Of a stretch of DNA of 36,971 bases, positions 31,701 to 36,971 are shown piece by piece; the stretch's first letter is position 1, and each line of letters begins with the position of its first letter. A program made the position numbers and the translations under genes. Origin of the DNA: a virus. The stretch covers positions 1-36,971 of the IMG/VR virus record IMGVR_UViG_3300020147_000021; one strand, 5' to 3'. The notes below the pieces were generated by a model. It was not told the DNA's origin. It worked only from the letters and a program-made list of their open reading frames with translations, and made no database searches.

Positions 31701-34270
31701 TGAGACCATTCTATGAAATCTATTCTATAAAGTTCAAGTATAATTCTCTATCTGGAGTTGTACAAAACAGTGATGCTACAACTCTAACTTACTCTGAGTC
31801 TCCATTTGTACAACAGATGTTGGCAACTAAGTCAGTAAACATTAACCCATTTAATGTTATCTCTTACTTTGGTACGGTAACTCTTGAACCAGCTGAAGAT
31901 ATCTGGATGGATACTGTTCAATTGCCGCCAATCAATAAGGTAATTGACGTAAATCAATCTTCACCTGATGTATTTGCTAATGTTCCTCTATGGAACGGAT
32001 GGCATTGGGGTGCTCAACCATGGGCATGGAACAACTGGGGATGGTGTGGTTACGGTTGGGGTTATAACAACTGGGGATGGTGGGGAGGCTGGGGCACATG
32101 GTGGGCTCCACAAGCTTCTGTATCCACAACTAGAACTATCCAAGAATCTACACAAAGTCTTGGTAATAACGTTGTTGACCTACAATTCTTGCCGTTTATT
32201 AGAGAAAACGTAGTATTTGGTGTTGGTGAAGGATTCAAGCCAAAGGCTAGAGTATATCCATTCATCGATGAAACAGATGCTTCAGACATATGTAGACCAT
32301 TGACTATTGTAACTATTCAAAACTTCAACGGAACATTGTTTAATGACAAGACTGGTGAATATGAAGAACTTACATTCAGAACAGGTGGTTCTGGTGGTAC
32401 TATTATAGCTACAGCTAAGACGGCTTTAATTACTCCACCTACATCAGCTGATAATACAATCAGATTGCTTTCAATATTTGATGTTGAAGGTACTCCAGCT
32501 GTAGGTCACACGGTTGTAGGACAATCTGGTAATTACGCTACAGTAACTGATATTGATACATATGAATTAGGTGATGCAATATATCCAGATGAATTTGGTC
32601 TACTTGCTTATGAAATTAATATTCCAGGCCAGACGTTTAGAACTGGTGAAAGAACATTCAGACTTATCGATAACGTAGATAATGACACTACAACAACTGA
32701 ATCTTCAGGTGAAGCCAAGTACTTTGCTCTTGGTCAGGTACAAACTAAGCAAGAAACTCTTCTAACAACAAGAACTACAACTACAAGAAGAGTAGTGACA
32801 AGACGTTGGATTGACCCTCTTGCTCAGTCATTCTTGGTAGACGAACAAGCTTACCCAGAAGGTTTGCATGTAACAAGTATCGATGTTTACTTTAGAACTA
32901 AGTCACAGAACGTTCCAGTTACTATGGAACTACGTAAGATGGTTAATGGTTACCCAGAAGGTTCCCAAACTATTCCTTTCGGTTCTGTTTCATATTTCCC
33001 TGAAAATATCAATGTATCTGAGGATGGTTCAGCAAAAACTAACTTTGTGTTCCCATCACCAGTTCACTTGACTCCAGGTGAATATTGTTTCGTTCTATTG
33101 GCTAATTCTCAAGAGTATGAAGTGTTTGTTGCTGAAATCGGCAAAACGATTGTAGGTACCAACGAGAAAGTAACACAACAACCATATGCTGGTGTAATGT
33201 TCAAGTCTCAAAATGCTTCTACATGGACAGCTGAACAACTTGAAGATATTAAATTCTCTATTAACAGAGCAGTGTTTGATACAACAGGAACAGTTGAACT
33301 TGTTTGTGAAGACCCTCCTGTTGTAGCAATGACTGGTGATATTACTAACGGTGATGCTACAGTAACTAATGTTGAGCCAGCTTCTGGTTCATGGGTTGGT
33401 ATCGCTGCAGGGATGCTGGTTGTTGGTACAGGAATTCCATCAGGAACTACAATAACTTTCGTTGACCCAGTTGCTGAAACTATTGAATTATCGGCTAATG
33501 CGACAGCTACTACGGCTGACTTGTCAATCTCCGTATACCCGATCTTTGAATTCAGCGTAGGTAACTTTAATTCATCAATTATTACTCCAACAAACACAAA
33601 CGTTACATGGAGTATCAAGGCTCTGAATAAAGACACTGACCTGATGGATACTAGCTTTACAAACTTTGAGAATTCAACAGACTTTGAATTCAGCACAGTT
33701 AAGAAGGTTATTCCAAAGGCTGAGAACGGCGATACAAACGCTATCATAATCCAAGCTACATTGACATCAACTAAAGATAATGTATCTCCATTGATCGATA
33801 TTGGTAGAACAGCGATGGTTATGATGAAGAGTGTTATTAACAACGACTCTACTGACGAAGATAATGCAGTAGGTGGTAATGCTCTTGCGAAATATATCAC
33901 TAAACCAGTTACTTTAGCTGATGGGTTCGATGCTTCTAATATTATTGTTATGTTGGATGCTTACAAACCATCTGGAACGGACGTAAAAGTTTACTATAAG
34001 ACTCTACCATCAGAATCTACCTCTCCAATAAGAGATGAAGATTGGGTTGAAATGGAGCTGCAAGGCTCAGTACCTAACTCAATCAACGATACTGATTATA
34101 GGGAACATAAGTTCTATCCACCTTCAGCATTCAATGCTTTCGGTGTACCAGTTGACGATCCAATCTCACCAAGATTCAATAACTTCCAAGTTAAGATAGT
34201 CATGTTGAGTTCTACTGAAGCTGGTGTTCCTAAAATTAGAGATTTTAGAGCAATAGCTCTTGATAGCTAA
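28718..34270 (+). CDS. Giant DUF4815-type baseplate/tail structural protein
   Basis: A 1850-residue protein, the largest here. The N-terminus is the DUF4815 signature: NIEPYFDDFDETKKFYRILF, then KPEYAVQARELNQLQTQIQN and FGDNIFADGSVVLNG. Other conserved parts are KAYVRGFELETI, GREYNLRDCLDFRPRRAD, YLPRIDIVLATKDKQL, TMRDIGKIQRRVENLEYYTQ and RRWIDPLAQSFLVDEQAYPE with GLHVTSIDVYFRTKS. Residues about 310-360 carry a GxGYxxAP repeat like those in the gp8-like protein. Residues about 1092-1129 are extremely Trp/Gly/Asn-rich (14 Trp in 38). DUF4815 proteins are virion proteins of many T4-like phages and could take the place of gp10-type wedge pins, which are not otherwise seen here. AAGG lies 9 nt before the ATG. 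Confidence 0.85.
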   Translation: MTIDFNIEPYFDDFDETKKFYRILFKPEYAVQARELNQLQTQIQNQIQKFGDNIFADGSVVLNGQRFFENSLKSLKIESKYSGTTIDFASFEGKTIIGETSETQAIVKIVEAATSDDPITFIIKVTSGDGFEQGENVYYTDDSVDIFATISATNAINDAMVFSINEGVFYVNGKFVYNGPQTIVVDKYSSSSSKNIGFVVDEQIITSDDDESLLDIASGAPSFAAPGADRYYIDLVLTVKGLNDTVDNFIEIARVVDGELVVNKDKTVYSEIEKELARRTYDESGDYTVRNFPIILKDHVSTARATGNINSGTVASYTITDGGRGYTSAPTVTVTGDGTGAIGTAVIDTNPESETYGQVTSITVVSPGSGYTQAKVAISGDPTQFTVALDPGKAYVRGFELETINQTHISADRARTTEIAENIDTNVSYGNFLYVDEPLNILDTTAFTEVELHDVARASVAGSTSKIGTAKVRFFKWVSGTIGSNAIYKLSLFDIQIDSGKFFKDVESIVTRSGSTVTAGVNVNELSKVDGNASNDVFLDGSVNPALVFPLNNEYIQTIRDENSDVDTDYTFQRTYNSVPFTAGIGTIQTDSGLERFFGGAGAYSQTIKDQHFHVVVTAAGTSGLTVGQVLRFDGDKSITGGSIIPSTAQSVTLDYDISGDFTASIITTININTVSERTKTLSGYTAKIISSPSTTLGGKNSLEKSDIYELVSVWNTGTTNPTGQVTVNSSTGVITWGTVTGQVEVTQNYILDDGQRDEFYDHGSIVLNGIAPGGTDYLVAIYRNFSHSGNGYLSVDSYSGIPYEDIPVYVSPSTGREYNLRDCLDFRPRRADAGTTYSNARLPDPDFNVNSDYQYYLPRIDIVLATKDKQLIVKQGIPSLKPQVPVDESNSMRLYVLSIPPYTDDLSQVAIKYIENKRYTMRDIGKIQRRVENLEYYTQLSLLEKQAQDESITDSSNLEKFKNGFLVDPFVGHSVGDPTNPDYRCAVDPTRRELRPFYEIYSIKFKYNSLSGVVQNSDATTLTYSESPFVQQMLATKSVNINPFNVISYFGTVTLEPAEDIWMDTVQLPPINKVIDVNQSSPDVFANVPLWNGWHWGAQPWAWNNWGWCGYGWGYNNWGWWGGWGTWWAPQASVSTTRTIQESTQSLGNNVVDLQFLPFIRENVVFGVGEGFKPKARVYPFIDETDASDICRPLTIVTIQNFNGTLFNDKTGEYEELTFRTGGSGGTIIATAKTALITPPTSADNTIRLLSIFDVEGTPAVGHTVVGQSGNYATVTDIDTYELGDAIYPDEFGLLAYEINIPGQTFRTGERTFRLIDNVDNDTTTTESSGEAKYFALGQVQTKQETLLTTRTTTTRRVVTRRWIDPLAQSFLVDEQAYPEGLHVTSIDVYFRTKSQNVPVTMELRKMVNGYPEGSQTIPFGSVSYFPENINVSEDGSAKTNFVFPSPVHLTPGEYCFVLLANSQEYEVFVAEIGKTIVGTNEKVTQQPYAGVMFKSQNASTWTAEQLEDIKFSINRAVFDTTGTVELVCEDPPVVAMTGDITNGDATVTNVEPASGSWVGIAAGMLVVGTGIPSGTTITFVDPVAETIELSANATATTADLSISVYPIFEFSVGNFNSSIITPTNTNVTWSIKALNKDTDLMDTSFTNFENSTDFEFSTVKKVIPKAENGDTNAIIIQATLTSTKDNVSPLIDIGRTAMVMMKSVINNDSTDEDNAVGGNALAKYITKPVTLADGFDASNIIVMLDAYKPSGTDVKVYYKTLPSESTSPIRDEDWVEMELQGSVPNSINDTDYREHKFYPPSAFNAFGVPVDDPISPRFNNFQVKIVMLSSTEAGVPKIRDFRAIALDS

Positions 34271-34491
34271 TGAATAAGTTTTTTAAAGTTGAAAATGAGC
34301 CAGGTCTTATCAAAGATTCTCATAACGGTGCTGTGTTGAATGTTGATAAGACTGCATTAAATAGACATAGACGATATAAAAGAAGTTTAAATCAAAAGAA
34401 CGGCGAAATAGAATCACTTAAGTCTAGATTAGCCGCCATAGAAGAGTTTTTAGGAATAAAGAATGGCAACGATAACATTACACAGTGTTAA
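34270..34491 (+). CDS. Small coiled-coil protein
   Basis: A 73-residue basic protein. The N-terminus has VENEPGLIKDSHNGAVLNVD, a pattern familiar from small proteins that follow structural genes in marine T4-like phages. It is followed by a Lys/Arg/Glu helix with a leucine heptad (NGEIESLKSRLAAIEEFLG) that predicts a coiled coil. It begins at the TAATG junction with the DUF4815 gene and overlaps the next fibre gene by 29 nt. It may be an oligomerising virion component; no function is known to me. Confidence 0.7.
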   Translation: MNKFFKVENEPGLIKDSHNGAVLNVDKTALNRHRRYKRSLNQKNGEIESLKSRLAAIEEFLGIKNGNDNITQC

Positions 34492-35167
34492 AGGTGGGTC
34501 ACTTACTAACGATGAAGTTGATGCCAACTGGAACAATATAAATCAGGAATTAGTAACTAAAGTTAGTCAATCTGAATTAACTGAAGCTATCGATTCATTA
34601 ACTGATGAAATTGAGTCATCTTCTTCTGACTTAACCACTCTTATTAATAGTAAGATTGCAAATTCCGCTGGTTCTGTTTCTAACACTAATTACGCTTCTC
34701 AATCAATAACATATGATAAGATTAGTCAAATATCGCAAGCCTGGACATTTGTTGGTTCAATATCATTAACTGGCTCGTTTGTAGCCTCAGGAAATATCAG
34801 TGGTGTTAATATTTCCGGTACTTCTGGTTCGTTTACTAATCTAACGGCTACAGGTCCTACTAACCTTGGAACTATTGTTGCAACGTCCATTAATGGAACG
34901 CCAATAGGAAATATAGTTCCGTCTACTGGTGTATTTACAACGCTTTCTGCCACATCTATTTCAGGTAGCTTAACTGGTAGCTTTTCTGGGACAGCTGTAT
35001 TAGCTACAAATTCAACAGCTATAACTCAAGATGCATCCGATTCTTCAAATAAAATAGCTACTACAGGTTGGACTCAGATAGCTGGTAAAAATTCCCAAGG
35101 AAATAAAACAATAAGCACATCAGCTCCATCAGGTGGCTCTGATGGAGATATTTGGTACCAATATTAA
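34463..35167 (+). CDS. Tail fibre protein
   Basis: A 234-residue fibre. The N-terminal ITLHSVKGGSLTNDEVDANW followed by NNINQEL is the usual attachment pattern of marine phage fibres. A short helical region (SELTEAIDSLTDEIESSSSD) precedes a Ser/Thr/Gly-rich beta shaft (SLTGSFVASGNISGVNISGT, FTTLSATSISGSLTGSFSGT). The C-terminus is NKTISTSAPSGGSDGDIWYQ. Short repeats of the type SGSLTGSFSGTA suggest a triple beta-helix. AGGA precedes the ATG, and its stop overlaps the start of the glycine-rich gene as TAATG. It is probably the shaft that carries the tips encoded downstream. Confidence 0.8.
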   Translation: MATITLHSVKGGSLTNDEVDANWNNINQELVTKVSQSELTEAIDSLTDEIESSSSDLTTLINSKIANSAGSVSNTNYASQSITYDKISQISQAWTFVGSISLTGSFVASGNISGVNISGTSGSFTNLTATGPTNLGTIVATSINGTPIGNIVPSTGVFTTLSATSISGSLTGSFSGTAVLATNSTAITQDASDSSNKIATTGWTQIAGKNSQGNKTISTSAPSGGSDGDIWYQY

Positions 35168-36012
35168 TGGCAACAAGAACTCACATTAAAACAAATAACA
35201 TATGGGCACCTGTAAAAAATATCCATGTTAAGGATGGTGGGGTATGGAGAACCTGTAAAAAAGTTTGGGTTAATCAAAGTGGTGTTTGGAGGTTAGTTCA
35301 CATAAGAACAGTAGAACTTAACATAACATCTAATGCACAAAACTACAACGTAAAAACTAAAGCTGAAACAGAACTTGGTTATTCTATTGATGTTGATAAT
35401 CCTGTCAATATAATAGTAAATGTATTAGCTGGTGTATCTGTAGGTTCAGGTTCTACAATAACTCAAGTTGGCGAAGGGTATGACCTTTATAGAATTCAAA
35501 CTATAACTGGCCCAGCACTAACAATTCCAGCATTACCAGAAGGCTGTTCAGTTACCATTATAAATAATGGATATATCCTAGGTTGTGGCGGGGTAGGTGG
35601 TCATAGTAATTACAGAAACGGCCAAACAGGTGGAACTGCACTACATGTAAGACATCCAACAACGATAATTAATAATTCAATTATTGGAGGAGGCGGCGGT
35701 GGAGGCTCAGGTTACTATTCCTCATCAGACCATATTATGGGTGGTGGAGCTGGAGCTGGATATAATGGAGCTCCAGGTCAGAGATATGGATATCATGGAA
35801 CTAGAAGATGGCTTCCTAATGGTAACCTGTTAACCGGAAACTATGGTGGAAACGATCCAAGGTCTGGTAGAGGAGGAGATTTAGGTCAGCCAGGTAAAGC
35901 CGGTAATGGCACAAAGTCTCAAAGTTCTCCAGGTGCTGCAGGTTTTTATATAGACGGAAATTCATTCGTCACTTGGCAAGTTGCCGGTGATAGACGCGGA
36001 AGAGTATCATAA
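35167..36012 (+). CDS. Glycine-rich tail-tip adhesin (gp38-like architecture)
   Basis: A 281-residue protein. The N-terminus has the Trp-containing NIWAPVKNIHVKDGGVWRTC and KKVWVNQSGVWRLVH, a small virion-attachment motif. From about residue 130 there are glycine-rich loops (GCGGVGGHSNYRNGQTGGTA, IIGGGGGGGSGYY, GGGAGAGYNGAPGQRYGYHG, GRGGDLGQPGKAGNG), which resemble the polyglycine receptor-binding tips of T-even gp38 and related fibres. The frame is open to a TTG 15 nt upstream, but ATG 35167 overlaps the previous stop as TAATG and is preferred. It is a likely host-range determinant. The resemblance is in architecture; no sequence match to gp38 is claimed. Confidence 0.7.
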   Translation: MATRTHIKTNNIWAPVKNIHVKDGGVWRTCKKVWVNQSGVWRLVHIRTVELNITSNAQNYNVKTKAETELGYSIDVDNPVNIIVNVLAGVSVGSGSTITQVGEGYDLYRIQTITGPALTIPALPEGCSVTIINNGYILGCGGVGGHSNYRNGQTGGTALHVRHPTTIINNSIIGGGGGGGSGYYSSSDHIMGGGAGAGYNGAPGQRYGYHGTRRWLPNGNLLTGNYGGNDPRSGRGGDLGQPGKAGNGTKSQSSPGAAGFYIDGNSFVTWQVAGDRRGRVS

Positions 36013-36021
36013 GAGAATAAT

Positions 36022-36546
36022 ATGGCAACTATTGTTACAAGATCAGGAAAAGGTGCACCTCTATCTCTCACAGAGATAGATGATAACTTCAGTAATTTAA
36101 ATGATGATAAAGCAGAAGTAGATAATCCTACATTTACTGGATATATCACAGGCAAGCTTAAATTCTTAGCTGAAAAACTAGAAATTGTTGCTGCTGGTGG
36201 CACTGGTACGCTGAATATAGATTTAGACGATTCTACTGCTTGGTACTATACTTCAAATAATTCTGCAAACTGGACATTCAATATTAGAGGAAATGGTTCT
36301 ACTACACTAAACAGCATGTTAGATGTAGGAGATTCAATAACAATTGCTGTTTTAATGACAAATGGAGCTTCAGCATATTATCCTACGGCACATCAGGTTG
36401 ATGGTTCAGCTGTAACGGTAAAATGGCAAGGTGGAACAGCTCCTACTTTAGGCAATTCTAATGCTATTGATGTTTACACATACACTATTATCAAAACTGC
36501 AAATGCAACATTTACAGTAATTGGTAGCCAAACTAAGTATAGCTAA
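36022..36546 (+). CDS. Tail fibre-type structural protein
   Basis: A 174-residue protein with the fibre-anchor N-terminus MATIVTRSGKGAPLSLTEID, DNFSNLNDDKAEVDNPTFTG (compare the 34463 gene). A beta domain follows (TGTLNIDLDDSTAWYYTSNN, GDSITIAVLMTNGASAYYPT, VDGSAVTVKWQGGTAPTLGN) and the protein ends ATFTVIGSQTKYS. This domain is frequent in marine phage tail proteins. It lies 9 nt after the glycine-rich gene and joins the next one by TAATG. It is probably a short fibre or adaptor for the following glycine-rich protein. Confidence 0.75.
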   Translation: MATIVTRSGKGAPLSLTEIDDNFSNLNDDKAEVDNPTFTGYITGKLKFLAEKLEIVAAGGTGTLNIDLDDSTAWYYTSNNSANWTFNIRGNGSTTLNSMLDVGDSITIAVLMTNGASAYYPTAHQVDGSAVTVKWQGGTAPTLGNSNAIDVYTYTIIKTANATFTVIGSQTKYS

Positions 36547-36971
36547 TGCCTTTATTAACATCAATTAGGTCTTTGGTTAGGGGTTTACCTGCTGCAGTAG
36601 CGGCCGGCCAACAAGCTTTCACTACTGTAGGAACACACTCATTTGTAGTTCCTAATGGAGTAACATCTATTTCCGCTGTTTGTGTTGGTGCTGGTGCAGG
36701 AGGATGGAGACAATTTGATAATGGTGATGGATACTTCTTATACCAAGGTGGTGGCGGTGGCGGTCTGTCTTATAGTAATAATATAACAGTAACTCCTGGT
36801 GAAACGTTAACAGTAGTTGTTGGTAGCGGCGGCGCTGGTACATCTGGTGGCGCTGGTGGGGATAGTAGGATTCACAGATCTGGAACAAACTTAGTTCTAG
36901 CAAAAGGTGGAACAAACCCAAATGGTGGTGCATTAGCATCTGGTGTTGGTGATGTACGCCGTTCGGGTGGT
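36546..36971 (+). CDS. Glycine-rich domain tail-tip protein (3' end outside window)
   Basis: This frame starts MPLLTSIRSLVRGLPAAVAA and stays open for 142 codons to the window edge, so the gene is cut. The segment FTTVGTHSFVVPNGVTSISA leads to VCVGAGAGGW, YQGGGGGGLSYSNNITVTPG and ETLTVVVGSGGAGTSGGAGG, then a LVLAKGGTNPNGG block. This is the glycine-rich domain typical of phage fibre-tip and receptor-binding proteins. ATG overlaps the preceding stop as TAATG. It would be the second glycine-rich tip protein in a row, possibly an alternative or partner adhesin to the one at 35167. Confidence 0.8.
   Translation, partial: MPLLTSIRSLVRGLPAAVAAGQQAFTTVGTHSFVVPNGVTSISAVCVGAGAGGWRQFDNGDGYFLYQGGGGGGLSYSNNITVTPGETLTVVVGSGGAGTSGGAGGDSRIHRSGTNLVLAKGGTNPNGGALASGVGDVRRSGG

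Noticed and set aside
33208-33900. 230-codon open frame on the minus strand inside the DUF4815 gene
   Set aside because: It is fully antisense to a strongly conserved gene, has no recognisable motif and no ribosome site context; it arises from codon bias of the plus-strand gene.
36667-36939. His/Leu-rich minus-strand open frame
   Set aside because: Antisense shadow of the glycine-rich tail-tip gene, whose plus frame is open to the edge and has a TAATG start.
1-36971. CRISPR arrays, insertion sequences, integrase or attachment sites, tRNA genes
   Set aside because: No regularly spaced long repeats, transposase or integrase motifs, or tRNA-like folds were seen by eye; the window is a lytic-type structural and replication region.

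Overview
This window is part of a tailed-phage genome of the T4 superfamily (a contractile-tailed myovirus). It is AT-rich and holds a nearly complete set of T4-type baseplate, hub and tail-tube genes: gp54, gp26, gp51-like, tape measure, gp48, gp53, gp27, gp5, PAAR/gp5.4, gp25, gp6, gp7-like and gp8-like. It also holds gp16, the gp4 head-completion nuclease, and the T4 gene order 33-59-32. TATAAATA late promoters occur next to a gp33 gene. Marine-type accessory structural proteins (DUF4815, LamG-like fibre, DUF4376, glycine-rich tips) and the short gp33 suggest a marine or aquatic T4-like phage. The host cannot be read from the sequence.

Layout. 1-530 (+): C-terminal part of a lambda-type protein phosphatase. 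527-1368 (-): a small FmdB-like protein and a GH19 endolysin. 1412-5780 (+): structural gene, tail-tube initiator gp54, small terminase gp16, hub gp26, a gp51-like frame with no canonical start codon that is probably reached by -1 frameshifting, and the tape measure. A bidirectional terminator (5806-5838) separates these from the leftward block at 5872-10305, which carries replication, late-control and nucleotide genes: gp32, gp59, gp33, five tiny overlapping genes, a membrane protein, a Cas4/RecB-like exonuclease, dCMP deaminase and another membrane protein. gp4 (10433-10900) also points left and has its own late promoter. From 10951 to the right end everything is rightward: gp48, gp53, gp27, gp5, a small unknown, PAAR, gp25, gp6, gp7-like, then fibre and adhesin genes, gp8-like, a giant DUF4815 protein and glycine-rich tail-tip proteins. 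The last gene runs off the window.

How it fits together. gp27, gp5 and PAAR form the central spike. gp6, gp7, gp25, gp53 and gp8 form the wedges. gp48 and gp54 start the tube. The tape measure sets tail length with gp26/gp51-like chaperones. The genes between gp7 and gp8 and after the DUF4815 gene probably determine host recognition. gp33 would turn on the TATAAATA promoters.

Most interesting points: (1) a T_TTT_TTT slippery site at the gp26 stop that joins gp26 to the gp51-like frame; (2) a gp32 leader with five AATAC copies spaced exactly 11 nt apart behind a 5' hairpin, resembling an autogenous operator; (3) a gp32 with no cysteines, so no zinc site; (4) an exonuclease gene with an intact conserved N-terminus but no ATG, GTG or TTG start; (5) a gp5 spike with both GH19 and M15 peptidase domains; (6) face-to-face overlapping late promoter pairs at two loci.
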